Below, one piece after another: positions 47,197-60,072 of a DNA stretch of 64,000 nucleotides; the first letter of the stretch is position 1, and every line of letters begins with the position of its first letter. The notes under the pieces were generated by a model. It was not told the DNA's origin, ran no database searches, and saw only the letters and a program-made list of their open reading frames with translations. The translations under genes were made by a program, and so were the position numbers. Origin of the DNA: Paramecium octaurelia (taxonomy: Eukaryota; Ciliophora; Oligohymenophorea; Peniculida; Parameciidae). The DNA lies in contig CAJJDP010000163.1 in the NCBI GenBank assembly GCA_905182995.1, positions 62,001 through 126,000 on the forward strand, in the 5' to 3' direction.

Positions 47197-48678
47197 ATGG
47201 CTGAATAGTCAAGTATTATTTTGCATTTGCACTCTCTCAAGGACAGCATTAAAAGCGCTTTCAAAGTTTTTGAGGATATTGATATCCAGTGCCAAGAAGA
47301 AGAGATCAAGCAAAACCATACCTAGGCGGTAAGTAAGCAATTTATCATTAGGTTGAAGAGAACAAACAATATCAAGAACCAAAATACATCACATTAACTG
47401 ATTAAAAAAGAGTACTCAATAATTTTGATAATTTAATTTGTTAATTATAATTAGTTACACCATTCTATAGTGATCAAAAATAGTACTATATAAAATAATT
47501 AGTTTAACCTTTGACTAGAGTGACAAGAACAAAAAGCAAGCCCAACTGAAAAACCAATAGATGTGGGATCAAATTAAGTAAGAATAGAAAGAACGATTTG
47601 CAAAGTACCAGGATGAAGCAATTGTAGATAAAATATTCTAATTGGATACTAAACTGAAGGAAGATTATGAATACAGTCTTCAATACATGAGTGGTAATTA
47701 AAAAAAAACAATACAAATCAAATTGCATGACATTCAAAAATTAAATCCACCGAATTATTTGAATGATGGCATCATTAACTTTTATCTTAAGTTTATAGAA
47801 TCCGAATTGATAGATTAATCATTACGAGCCAAAACCTACATCTTCAATACATATTTCGTATTGAAACTATGTGCTTTTGAGAAATTATAGATGATTGGCT
47901 AAAATGACCATCCAAAACTGAATGAACTATTTAAGTTGTCATATGAGTAGATTAAAAAGTGGATTAAAGAAGATTTAACTGAAAAAGAGTACTTGTTATT
48001 TCCGATTAATTTGCCAGAACATTGGTCTTTGTTGATAGTACACAAAAAAACCAAATCATTCGCTGACTCATTGATTATCTACTTGGATAGCTTTGGAATT
48101 ATGGATCAAAAACTAATCACAATCATCAAGATGTAATATTTGTATTCCATAACATTTCAAGGTACCTTCACAAAATCAATTGTGATGTGAATTCAATTGA
48201 AGTCAATTACAATGATTCACCCATTAAGCTTATCCCAGCCTATTAATTATTGGTGCCTCGCTAAGTTAATTACGTTGATTGTGGAGCATTCCTTTTAGAA
48301 TATGCAGAATCATTTCTATCAAATCCCGATTATCTATTGTCAGATGTTGAATCCCAAGATGGAATTTATAAATTAAAATTGTTTCCAAGATCATTGATCT
48401 GTAATAAGAGGTTGTTGATGAAGTAACTATTAATTGATCTACTTGAATTTGATAAGGAGACTGCCATTTCTCAGTACTAACAAAAAAGATAAGCTATTAT
48501 GGACTAATGCAGTAAGATTTTAATTTTAATTATAGAAAATGAAGAAGATGAATACGATCAGATTGATTAAGCAGTTTTTAAGGAGTTTACTAATTAAAAA
48601 AACTAAATGAACATTGAGCATAGATAGTTGCTGCTAGACTTCTATATGAATCCATAATAAAATTATTATGAATAATGA
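47197..48678 (+). CDS. Ulp1/SENP-type (C48) SUMO-protease-like cysteine protease
   Basis: Introns 47329-47351, 47483-47502, 48133-48161 and probably 48512-48535 (23, 20, 29, 24 nt) give about 461 residues. The C-terminal half has the C48 features in order: substrate-side motif NYLNDGIINFYLKF, catalytic His in FPINLPEHWSLLIV, Asp in IIYLDSFG, Gln in PRQVNYV and Cys in VDCGAFLLEY. The N-terminal part is a coiled-coil-like charged region. These enzymes mature SUMO or remove it (or NEDD8) from proteins. All four active-site residues are present. The last intron has no in-frame TGA and could be retained, adding eight residues. The 20-nt intron is among the shortest here. Confidence 0.85.
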
Positions 48679-48914
48679 AATTTAGAATTCAATTCATTTC
48701 ATCTATATATATCAATATTAAAAAGAAGAATTATATCTTTTATGTTCAAATTTTGAAAATAATTTTTAAGCGTGATCACATATTTAGATATCTAAATGAA
48801 CATACTTAATTCTAATGATAGAAATCATTACCTTTGGAATTGATAAAGAATAATTTTCTCATAGATCTAATTTTAGGGGGATATGAATATAATTATTAAT
48901 TTTTTATTAATAAA

Positions 48915-50436
48915 TCAATTGAAATACTTCTAGAATTAATTATAAGTTATTTAGTAAGGATAATCTTAGAATGATTAAAAAAATTGTAAAATATGTTTGC
49001 CCTTAACATCTAATACTTTGAAGTCGTCCTATGTAATTATTCCATCCTAATCCAAATCTATGAAATTGAATATTATATCAATATTCTTTGTGTCTGATCC
49101 CAATGAATGAGTTGATTCTTTCCTATATCTAATTAATTCTAAAGATTTCTATATCAATATTCTTATGATTTTCTTGGTTTCATAACTAAACGCCCCCATG
49201 TAATTATTTAAAGCCTATTTACTTTCTGGGAACAGGGTTTTAAAATCAGTCAGACTAATTAAATACATTATTTCTTACTCCCATTATGTTTAAGAATGAT
49301 GAGTCGAATAACTATGGATCAGTTACCTAATTATAAAATCATTAACGTCTATTCCTAATTACAAAAACACAAGTTTTAAATCTTATAACCCTATTGAACC
49401 ATCAACATCAAGATCAAAAAATTAAAATGCTTGAGAAATAGAATAATCACCTCGACTTGAAAGCTTCATAGATAAACTTAAATACCTCTAATTTTATTTG
49501 ATCTAATTCTTCATGTAGTTTACCAATTGTTATAATGTGCAATTGAAATTCCAGAATTGACTCTTCCATAACACTAGATGACTTTTTTAATGATTTAGTT
49601 GATGATTTAGTAATAGAAAAATGAACGTTTCGATTTGAATTTATGTTTTCTTGATCTGTCTTTTATCTAGATTCACTTCGGTTAATTGATTTTGAACTTT
49701 ATTATTTACTAATCTATTTCGATAGATTTCCAGTTGATGCTTAATTATTTTTTGGAGGTTTCGAACATTTAAGCAGTTCTTCCCAATCAAATCTATTTAC
49801 ATCTGAATCTTGATCTTTATCTAATCTTCTCATCGCACAAATAACATCTTCAAAACTTATATCTAGATCAATGTTTTTTAACAATTATAAGAAAACTGGA
49901 GTGTTTTTATCTGATTTTGGACACAAATAGTTTAACAATGTACTCTTATCAAATCTTAATATCAATGCATCTAGATAAGCTTATATTTTTCGAATAATCT
50001 CAATATTCTTTCCTAACACCTTCCCTATTATATTAAGTATGTCAGAATTAGGATTGTTATAATTCATTTGTTTTTAATGATATTGCTTCAAGAATATTTG
50101 ATTGTTGGGAAGCATTAAGTCCAAAAAACTAATGATTATTATTTTATTTTACTCTTAATAGGTAGTATATTTCAGCAATGATATCTCTCTTAAATCAAAA
50201 CGTATTTACTAACTTTAGAGAAATACTTCTAAATCATTTCTCGTAATTCTATCTTTCTCATAAGCAAGCTAATATTATTACGATTTTATAACATGTAAAA
50301 AGCAGGTCTAATAACTAGCATTGTTATCGGTGATATGAAGAATTAGACTCTGCTTTATATTTTCCAATTCTTTCTCTCCTTAAACAACATCCTTAATCAA
50401 ATGTACAATTGTGTTTTTACTCTAATTTGAAAACAT
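48915..50436 (-). CDS. EF-hand calcium-binding protein
   Basis: ATG at 50436, one 22-nt intron at 49464-49485, stop at 48917-48915, about 499 residues. Two canonical EF-hand loops are visible in the C-terminal half: FDLDVDGSIGLQDLKLV near residue 340 and FIDLDQDGIITQDDFKVL near residue 460; a further Asp-rich loop RLDKDQDSDVNRFDW lies near residue 230. The N-terminal third is helical; a Ser/Lys-rich linker (TKSSTKSLKKSSS) precedes the last EF pair. No kinase or other catalytic domain. Widespread multi-EF proteins of unknown role in ciliates look like this. Confidence 0.75.
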
Positions 50437-51363
50437 AATTATATTAATTTTTGTAGCTGTTATGATAAATCACTTAATTATGTAATTGAATGACTATAAA
50501 TTGAATTTAAGAATATTTACAGGTTTTCAAATAAAAATATAGATACTCTCACTATACTTTATCTGTTTGCATAGCTAGGATAATTCTACTTTGTATAATA
50601 TTACTAATAATAATACAGGAAATCATCTATGTTATTAGATATAATAAAAACCATTAATATACTAATTTTCAGAGAAGTAACTATTAACTCAGGATTTAAA
50701 TTACATTCGTAAATTTCCTACAAATTAGAAGCTATTATATTATAAATAGAAATGTTCATTTTTCAACTAAAAAGCCCTTGACACTATATTGCAATTTTAG
50801 GATTAACAAACATATTAAACATATGATTAAATGGAAGTTACAGATAGAAATGAAATTATTCTCGTTAAAACTCAACTTTATTTAGAGAGCCAAAAACAAT
50901 TTCAGAAATTATGTTAGTTTTCAACTTGTGTTACTCACATTATTTAACAAACAACAACATAAGATGTTAGTTAATGTGGCAATTAACAAAAAGTTTGAAT
51001 TGCATTTAACCAGATATTATTAATTAATCAATCATTATATTTGATCTGCATTAATATAGTATTTTATAATTTTGCAATTTATTAGATAATTAAACAAACC
51101 CAAAGTAATCAACAATCTGAAAATCTAAATAAAAAATATGAGATTTCAAAAGATTTTCTCATTGTTTTAAAATTTAGCTGTTGCGAACAGTGGATTTTCC
51201 AAATGAGGATGGATTGATTAACTTATTAAAAAGAGAATAAACTATAGAATGAAATGAATAACATAGAAGGGTTTCTCACTATAATGTGAATGATAATATT
51301 GAAAAATATAAATTTATTATCAAAGAAATGTCACTGTTTTAACTTTTTTTTCTAACATTCTTT
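50437..51363. other. AT-rich gene-free stretch
   Basis: About 930 bases upstream of the EF-hand gene and downstream of a small minus-strand gene. No frame or structured element that I can support on either strand. Confidence 0.55.
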
Positions 51364-51642
51364 TCAAACTGTATTAAGGAGATTAATAATCCTAGGATAG
51401 GTATATTGACATACAAGAATTTTTCTAATGTTTTCAGTTAATGAGTCCCTTTTTTGTTTAATTTTGGGAGGATCCCTGATTGTAATTATTGACTATCTTT
51501 AACTCAAGCTTGGTAGCTTCAATTTGACTTATTAATTGCCTTTTTTAATTATGGTTCTTTTCGTTAAATCTATTATGTAAGCATTTCTCTCAACCATAAA
51601 TGACCTTATTTAGGGTAAACTCTCTTAATGATGTGATGACAT
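51364..51642 (-). CDS. small hypothetical protein
   Basis: Intronless frame from ATG at 51642 to TGA at 51366-51364, 92 residues. Basic, with Thr/Ser/Pro-containing segments (IIDLTKRTIIKKGNQQV, TIRDPPKIKQKRDSL) that differ in composition from the surrounding AT-rich DNA. No domain recognised and no close neighbour on the same strand. Confidence 0.45.
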
Positions 51643-52136
51643 GTTTTTAATATTAATATAAATTTTAATTAATTTTGCAAAATTGATCCTAAGTTCGAAT
51701 TGAGATGAAGTTCTGATTTGCAGATTAAGGTTTAAGCATTCTAAATTGAATTTATTATATATAATATTGATATTATTCTATAGAAAATGAGAGATGAATA
51801 AAATTAAGAATTACAATATAAATCCAAAATTAAGTCCAATTATAAATTATAATCCTATCCTGCTAAAAGTGAAAAATTTATATTTGTAAATGCTTTCTAT
51901 CCTGCCATAATTGAGGTGTTTTAAAAAGAGCGCTAAAGAAACAAAATAAATTGAAAGCTCATTATAATCAGATTGCTTAGGGGTGATTGAAAAATTGTGA
52001 AGATTGCTATAGAACAAAATTGAAAATATTAAACTCTAAATAAAATTGCACAAAATAAAATAAATAGTCCTAACTCATTCGATAAAATTATGCATTGAAT
52101 ATATATGTGAATATATAATTAAAATTAATTAACAAT
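51643..52136. other. AT-rich spacer with a weak short frame
   Basis: About 490 bases. A 55-codon plus-strand frame from ATG 51787 contains FIFVNAFYPAIIEVFQ, but I could not connect it to other exons with certainty. The region directly precedes the start of the next gene. Confidence 0.4.
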
Positions 52137-54267
52137 ATGAATTAGAAATTTAAATTCCATGAGAAAAGCCAATCGTTACCATTAATAGTTAGAAAACCAA
52201 TCGCAGTTATGAATTAAAAATTGTATGAAAAATATCAGCACTCTCAAAATTACTACTACATAAGGGATATTAATGAAATATTAGGTGATGCTAGTACCAA
52301 AATAGTCATTACTTTTAAAGATTAGCTGGCTATCGACGAGGATGTATCTACAGTAATTAATATGAATAGGAAGAATACCTTAAGAGATTTTATTAAATGA
52401 AGGAATTTCCCCAAAAAATATAGTTACTCACAGAATATTACAAAGTACATTATTAATACGAAATAGTTCCATATAGATATTGCGCGAGTATTTTAAGAGC
52501 CAATCTGTTCAATATTAAACAAATATTATGATAAGAAAAGGAAGTACGATTATTTTAGGATTGCTAAAATGATTGAGGAGGAAAACAAATTAAATCCAAA
52601 TATACCACCTAAAGGAATAGTGGGTGAGAGACCTTCTCCTGCAAATTCATAAGAATCTGTACTTCTAGATAGAGAGGGCAAGGAGTAACAGAATATCAAA
52701 AATATTTAAATATTAAAAGAACTAAGTTGGTTAAAAGTAAGACATTACCATATAATTTCATTAGCCTGAAAAAACTCTGCCTATAGAAGTCTCTCAAACC
52801 ATAAATGAGTTCTGCAATTAATTAGGATCTGGAGGGGACTAATCATCCCTTTCAATAATTAAATTTACTAAACAAGATAAAGTAACCTTAGACAATTTTC
52901 TAATGCACATTGGAAATAAAGCCAATTTGAATTAGAGAACATCTCCAACTACAAGGAAGCCCCAAGAATAATTGATCTAAGAGTTGATTATTAGTTAGAA
53001 GGCTAAAATATCCTAGAAGGAAAATAAAAATTATAGCATGCATAATAAGAACGAAACCAAGTATAGTATTGGTTCGATTGAGATACGGAATAATTTTGTG
53101 AAGGATCAATTTAATAATATCTCAAAGAAATCAAACCGATAAGCCTCAACAGATATTATAGAGAGTGGAACTAGATTGGAGAACAAACCTCAGGAATTAG
53201 TTAAAGTTAAGTCAAAGACTATAGTAAGTAAAAACTAACTAAAAATTAATAAATTCATTGGTGATCTCAATTAAAATTCACCCACTCTATCTTTACATAA
53301 GACATCTATATGCTCTGCTTCTTTGAAATCATAATAACCGCCTATTTAATCGTAGAATAACCATAAGCCTAATCAACTAGCTAAACTTTAATTAGAGGAA
53401 GTTGAATCATAGTAAAAATTAAGAAATGGTGCAATAACACACAGACCTTTATCTGGAACAAACGCGTTTTTTGGGTCTTCATCAACCAGGAACAGTCCTT
53501 CAATTAATTATCAAAAATTGGCCAAACCAAAATAACATAAGGATGATTTTTACAAATAATAGAAACTCAAAACTACTAATTCACCACAAAAAAACCATCA
53601 GTTAGAGATGCTTGCAAAAGATCTATTTCTTAAGGCATAAAATGCTTAAAAATAAAAGAATTCTGCACATACAAAGTAGAGTTCAATATAAGATAAGGTG
53701 CTTCACTAATATAACAAACAAAAACCTAGTAATGTGTAATAATAATAATAAAACAATTTACTCGAAAAGAAATAACATAAAAAAAATAAATCTGATGGCA
53801 GAGCTTTATAAAATTAGTTGTCAATCCATGAATTAGGATGCTTGACTGAAAGAAATGATAAAGAAACGAAGTAATTGTTAAATAAAGTAAATAAAAACAG
53901 TTCTCCATAAACTTAAAATTTTAGAAGATTACACAGTGAAAAATAGGAATCACTCTCGAGTAATATGAAAGGGATGTTAATTTAATAGATGTTGAAGCCA
54001 TTTGTCAAATAAAATCTATAGAGTTAATAGGATCTTAGGTCTCTAATTCAAAGTTAAAAAAAAAAGTTTTGATTATTTAATTCAATTATTTCTAAAAATG
54101 ATAAGTGTTACATTGTTTATAATAATAAAATGCAAAAATTAGTTTTATTTAAATTATATAATAAAAATAGAAGAATGTTGCTTCTTCACAGCTAACTGTA
54201 TTCAATCATAAATAATTAAGCAATCTGTTTGGACTTATTTTCTGAAAGTTGTCTGTTTTGTTACTGA
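52137..54267 (+). CDS. basic, low-complexity hypothetical protein
   Basis: Introns 52344-52369, 52445-52466 and 52737-52764 (26, 22, 28 nt), each restoring the frame. The first ~190 residues look globular (VRKPIAVMNQKLYEKY, FHIDIARVFQEPICSIL, KYDYFRIAKMIEEENK). The remaining ~490 are Lys/Asn/Gln/Ser-rich and probably disordered. I cannot name a family. The literal frame runs to TGA at 54265-54267, overlapping the convergent gene by 66 bases. Just upstream is a run of nine A (54056-54064); if its length is off by one, the protein would end at a TGA at 54098-54100 instead, with a normal spacer. Confidence 0.65.
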
Positions 54268-54913
54268 ACTTTTTAATTCATGATACAATTTATGTCTTTT
54301 TGACTGTTTCTCATAATTTTCTGTAATAAAATTCAATTAGATCGATGTATTTCTTCTCAAAACATCACCAATCATGCTAATGGGATTTTGGATTTAATCC
54401 TCATTATTTATGCTTTTAAAGTAATCCAATAGTAATTTTTTGGCTTGATATAACCAAATCAGGAGTGTGTTTTTTTAATCATTTCCTTCTTCTTATTCTT
54501 CTTCAATTTCTTCGACTGGATCATCTTCTTACTTTCTAGGAAAATTAAATTGAAACTTACAAGCTTTTGTAAATTTGATTCTAAATGAGATCTTCTTCTT
54601 CCATCTGTAGCATTTGTTTTATTATCGATTCTATATCATAATTCACAACTGTGATTGGCCTCTTATAGTTGAAACTCTCGGACTTATTGCAATTCAACAT
54701 GCAAATCTCAAATAATAATTTAGAATCTAGGAATTTCGATTTTTGCAATTAGAATAAGTAGATTACAACACTAGTTTTTGCTTAAACGATTGGAACTTGA
54801 TAGTAGAACTACTCCTTAGGAATCTTAAGATACTAGGATTCTCCTTCGATTGTTCCAAAGTATAACAGCTATTTGATATCAGAACTACCAAAGTTGGAAA
54901 TTATTTATTTCAT
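54202..54913 (-). CDS. hypothetical protein, C-terminal block of a gene with unresolved middle
   Basis: Read from ATG at 54913, through one 25-nt intron (54536-54560), to TGA at 54204-54202, about 228 residues. The first part is a beta-rich-looking segment (GSSDIKQLLYFGTIEGES, FYYQVPIVQAKTSVVIYLF), the second helical and acidic (VEEIEEEQEEG) then basic. The frame is open further upstream to about 55106, and coding-like sequence in another frame (FVYVTVVSYLDYRNNFILSQ) lies at 55010-55110, so 54913 is only a convenient start. It may belong to the same gene as the block at 55174-55782. Domain not recognised. Confidence 0.5.
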
Positions 54914-55173
54914 TTTAATTCCACCACCGGACAATCTAATTTGTGATATGCTGTAAACGGCATCAATAGAAAATCTGCTTTCTATCAAAAATTATTGCCA
55001 AATTTGACCTCTGATGCTACATTCGAAAATTAGGACAATATAAAATTGTTTCGATAATCTAAGTATGACACTACAGTTACATAGACAAAGTGGATTTCAA
55101 TTCTTTTTGTAATGCACAGGCACAATAAGAATTATCACATTTTGAACCTACTATTTATGAGCACATTGTTATT

Positions 55174-55782
55174 TCATTTTGCTGTTCCCAAAAGGATTTT
55201 CTTTTTCCAAGCACCAAACCTTTGATAATAGTCAAATTTACTATCAAAATTCAAAACAATAATTTTATTTATTTACACATCTGTTCGTTATGATAAATAT
55301 AAGCATTTAATATTTACTCCTTTTTTTAATTAATCATGTATTTTGTTTTATAATTTGATATTTATTTGATTATCAATAATCTCCTATCTACATAACAAGG
55401 GTTTAAATATAGAGTCTTTCATCTTGGTAACACTATTTTTGCTCGGAGTTAAGATTGGCGAATAAATTTTTGGCAACATCAACTCCTGTGAGTTATAGTC
55501 AGTATAATCCTCATTTTGATCCTATCTACTTTTCAGACGAGTACTCTTGCTCATTCCAAATACCTTCTCCTGTTTTGGAGTTTCACTTCTTTCAGAAACT
55601 TGAAGATTTCTTATTTTAAACACCTATATTTAATTTCCACCATCGATTGAGAGATCCCTCTCCTAACTCGTATTATTTCTGCTTGATGTTGGTGAACCTC
55701 TTGAGCGATTTGATTTATTAGAACCCTCGATTTCTGGGAATTTAAACTTTCGATGTATTAAATTGATTGATTTTTGTTGCAT
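55174..55782 (-). CDS. hypothetical protein, possibly 5' block of the gene at 54202
   Basis: ATG at 55782, literal stop TGA at 55176-55174, 202 residues. Ser/Arg/Asn-rich start (NKSNRSRGSPTSSRNN), a Lys/Asp middle with short Ser-Pro sites, then a compact segment KIIVLNFDSKFDYYQRFGAW that looks like the start of a folded domain and is cut off by the TGA soon after. Coding-like sequence continues in the same frame beyond the stop (with a plausible 27-nt intron around 54970-55000), so the TGA probably lies in an unrecognised intron or reflects a sequence error. An in-frame ATG at 55875 would add 31 hydrophobic residues and was not chosen. Confidence 0.5.
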
Positions 55783-56983
55783 AGTTATTAGTATATTAGA
55801 ATAATATATCAAACAAATCAATAGTCTGATAAAATATTTATTTTTTAACTTATTACATAAGAATTCATCTTTCAATCAATCAACCATAATATGATTGCTG
55901 ATTCAATAAAAATATGAGTCATTCTATTTGAAATTGAAAAACAAGACAAAGTGCATCTTACTCAAATTCATTGAACTTTCAGAAAAAAAGGAAGATTTTA
56001 TTTAAATATTTAAATCTGAAAGACCAATACAAGACAGCAGTTTAAAAAGTAAATTAACTGTTGATAAAATAGTAAGTAATATCAAATTGAAATTGTAATG
56101 ATTAAATTCATATATTATTCAGTATTATAATTTTGAATAATCAATAATTTTTTGAGCAAAGATTGAATTTTATTAAAAGACTTTTGAATAATTATCGATA
56201 TTGTTAACAACATCCTATTATTTAGTATTATTATATGAATTAATGAAATATGTTCCTTCTCTATTCTCAATAATTAATTTTCTTAATATTCTAAGCTATC
56301 AATTCGAATTCTCATTTTATTTCATTTCTTGTATACTTCTTTATTTATTAATTATTAACAATATAACTCTCCACTTATAATGAATTTTTATATTAATGTT
56401 GTATGGATATATAATTTATATCAAAAAAATTCTATATACTTAAATTGTAAATTTAATCTATTGTAAATAATGGCAACTACCCCTTTGTTTATTAGAAACT
56501 AGAAATTATAAAAATTCTTTAAAACAATTTATCATTCTCATATATAAGGTATTTAAATCTAGATATTAATGAATCGATCACGAGCAAAAAATTAATTAAT
56601 AAATTGAACATAAGAATGAATAAACTCAATATCCTCTAATAATTAATTTATCATTTATAATTGATATTTTTTCACTCGACCTTATTATAAAAAGGACATA
56701 ATAGATTCAGAATTTATTACACATACTATAGTTAATTATACAGCTTATGACTTATCTGTAGAGTTGACTAATGATTGAAAATTAGGCAGTGATTAAGTTC
56801 TATTGGAATTAATTAATGGCAGATCTTCAAGTTATGATAGGAATGATGTAATAACTCATTTGATTTGCCACCACTTTTGGCTATATAGATCATTGACTTT
56901 AATTTATTGAATTAAGAGAAATTAAATTCACATTTTCATGAATATGTTTTATTGATGGGAAATTAAAGGAAATCATTCCAAAT
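55783..56983. other. AT-rich gene-free stretch
   Basis: About 1.2 kb between a divergently placed pair of genes. Long A/T runs; no frame of more than chance length and composition. The GC content looks lower than in the coding parts. Confidence 0.55.
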
Positions 56984-57217
56984 ATGACTACTATTATACG
57001 ACTTACTTTTTCATTAGAGACTACAACTATTGGTCATAGATTGTCTAATGATGAAATTATCCCTGTTGTTATGTATTTATTACAGTGTTACTTAGAAAAC
57101 ATATTAGAAATGTTCAGTGGAAGTAAAATTAGAGAGAGACAAATTAGGTTGGTTGCCAATTGGCCAAAAGTGATGCATTTTGGGAAGGAGATTGTCATGG
57201 GTCGTCTATTAATATGA
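56984..57217 (+). CDS. possible small hypothetical protein
   Basis: Frame of 77 residues from ATG at 56984 to TGA at 57215-57217. It has a natural-looking composition (TTTIGHRLSNDEIIPVV, NWPKVMHFGKEIVMGR) rather than the Asn/Ile/Lys bias of the spacer. Its stop overlaps the next start as ATGA (57214-57217). It may instead be an upstream exon of the following gene joined by an intron I could not place. Family unknown. Confidence 0.35.
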   Translation: MTTIIRLTFSLETTTIGHRLSNDEIIPVVMYLLQCYLENILEMFSGSKIRERQIRLVANWPKVMHFGKEIVMGRLLI

Positions 57218-60052
57218 ATAACATATATAGCATTTATAGTAAATTTAATGAGTTTCTTGACTTTGAAGACAGGCCAACTACGAGTCAGAGTGTGCAATAG
57301 TAACTCAATAATGTTGGGTAGAAGATGAAGGAGTACAAGGATAAAATATTCACTTCACATCAAAGAGCTAATTCTAGTGCGTCAAGAAATGATTAAAAAC
57401 ACCACACTCAAAAGTCCAAGTCTCCTATTTGGGACCGAATGAACTCATAGAATTCGCAAAAGAAAAAAATCTTCGATGAAGCTCCTGTTGTCAAAAGGAC
57501 CAAGCCTCAGATTTTTAGTAAACCTGAATGGAAATAAACAAATATGCAATTCACCAAACATGTCTAATCTTAGCCATCTGAAGACTTAGATGAGAGCAGT
57601 TTGACAGTGCAATTTTTAATGACTGAAGATAAGGACATAGATGAGATGTATTATAAAGAGAATAATGAATGTGAGATTTTGAGTTACTTGATTACATAGA
57701 TGGGCAAGAGACCTACTCTTGAAATACAAGGGACCATGATAGAAAATCTGAGTCGCAAAAACAGTGAAGTCAAGAAGCAGCTCTCTCTGAAGTTGATGGA
57801 AAATTAACATTAGTTGAATTGGTGTTATTATATGTGGGATGCATTATCATTTCGAGTAAATTAATGCTGTGCAAGAATTGCCAGGGCGAGACTAGTACTA
57901 AAATTGTTGAAGCAAGCACATAAGGATTTGGGATTGAAAATACAAAAGAAGTAAAAGTAAAAGGAGGAACTAGAATTGCAGATCTCAAATGTTATCAAGT
58001 TTAGACAAAGATATCAATAGGTCTTTGAATTAGTGTGTGAATTAAATAAGGATCAAGTGACCAGTGATAGTTGGTCCTTATACAAGATTATATCTATTAA
58101 GGATTTAGTTTGGACTTAATCTAGAGACATGAAACAATAGATGCATCTATACTATTGTTTCAGCGACATCAGAGGATACATTGAATCCTTATTTCAACAA
58201 CAACTAGAATATTCTTATCGTTTCTTCACTTAAAACATAGTCTTAACCTTTGTGTAAAATAACAAGGACAGAGAAGAATTATACAAGATGTTAGATAGTA
58301 TGTGTGATTATCTGCAATATTATGAGTTGAATAATAAAAGTGTGGATATCAGCAAATAGATTCGAACATCTCTTTAGAGTCAATTTAGAAGTATTATCAG
58401 ACAACAGCTGAGAAATGAGAATGTAGACATCTAACCATAGAATTTTAACAAATAGCTTATGGTATTTTAATTAAGTATTCTATTAGAAAAAGGGAGTCAA
58501 ATATGATTGCCTACATTCTTTGAATAAATACTTGACGGCCTTCTTAACTTCCTTCTATTTCACTTCATACTCCCTAGGTCTGATAGTTTAGCAATTCTAA
58601 AGGTTGTTGTAAATAAACACCCAGCAGAAGAAGCAGCCCTTACTGAAGAAGGTGGGATTTCAGTACAACATTGAAAAGAATCAGTTCTGGCAATATATTC
58701 AGGATAAGGTCGTGAAGAGTATCAGACATACCAAGATGGATGCGCAATGTGTTTATTAAGATTGGATAAGATTCGAGGCTTTGATTTTCAAGATCATCCA
58801 AATAGGGGAGGAACTAAGTAATCTGAAATCGTACACTCTCTTGTTTCATTTGAAGAATACGCTAAGATTGATCGCACAAGGACTGAGCATAAATGTCATT
58901 CAATGTTTAAGTGTCTAAAAAGGAATGGGATCCACGAATATAGTTAAACCCTAATATCAATGTGTGTTATTTAATAAACTAGATTTGAGTGTGGAGAACA
59001 GGAGACTCAATGCTCAGTCTCAATATTTGAATTAATTATTAGAAGTCAAACAAATTATACCTCATTTTGAATAGCAACAGCCCTTGTAATCAATAGAGAG
59101 TCCGTACAATAAGAAGGAGGAGTACTTCTTTATTGTAAGTCAGTTTTAGGAACTGCTCTTTTTTGCTTAAAATGTTCAGCAGTTTAGAATCGACTGTTTT
59201 TTGCATACGATTCATTGTTTTGAATATTATTGTTATCTGTTGATAAGGAATGATCTCTATGCGCAAATAAAGCAGTTGTAATTTGAATTGCCATCATACG
59301 AGGACAATTTCGACAATCTGGTAATAAGTCATCATCACATCACTAAATTCGCTAGGTTTAGTAATCTATAGCAAATGCTAATGAAATAAATAGACAGCAT
59401 TAGATCGACGAATCTGTAGATCCAGGTGATTTACACATCGTCTTGTTTGAGAGAGATCTTAGAGAACTTAACACTTTGTTATCAAATATACGAGTTTATA
59501 AGGTAGTCTTACCGATACCAGGAAGACATCGAGTTTATTGAGTCCTACTTAAAGAAGACAAAGCAATGGTTGGATCAACTGAAATTCCTATGGATCTACA
59601 GCCAAGGATTGAAGGATAGTGAGATCGATAACAAACAAATAACTAGTTATTAGATAATGTATAAGATGACTCAAATTATGCATCAGATATCGGTCATATC
59701 GTTGAGCAACCAGACGATCAAGCCAGAAGAGATAGGGTAGATTTATTATCAAGCATACACCGAAAATCTGATGGAGTTGATTGTGGGGACTATGAATAAA
59801 TCCAACAAGTAACAAGTGCTGGGAGAATTGCAAAAGTTTATTAAGCAAGTCAATGGACAATATCAGAGTCAACAATTTGATTGTTTTGTGAGATTGCTTG
59901 ATGTGCGGACACAGAGTCAATATGTAGAGTAGATAAGCAAGTTGCAATTGTTGAGTCTGAAGACTTAAATCTCCATTCTATAAAAGGATATCAATTTAGA
60001 CTTGAAACAAATAACTCAAACCTACATAAACTATGTAAATGAAAATAGTTGA
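57214..60052 (+). CDS. large helical protein, possibly Vps50/Vps54-like
   Basis: ATG at 57214, one 22-nt intron at 58475-58496, stop TGA at 60050-60052, about 938 residues. A Ser/Lys/Gln-rich N-terminal 150 residues precede a long all-helical body: RIARARLVLKLLKQAHKD, ISNVIKFRQRYQQVFELV, then a C-terminal half with CFEYYCYLLIRNDLYAQIK and CLREILENLTLCYQIYEF. No enzyme motif, membrane span or signal peptide. The pattern of a middle helical rod that meets vesicle-tethering (GARP/EARP) proteins such as Vps50 or Vps54 is suggestive only; a gamma-tubulin complex component or another alpha-solenoid is not excluded. The intron removal is required to keep the frame. Confidence 0.6.
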
Positions 60053-60072
60053 TAGTTGAATAATTAAAAAGA

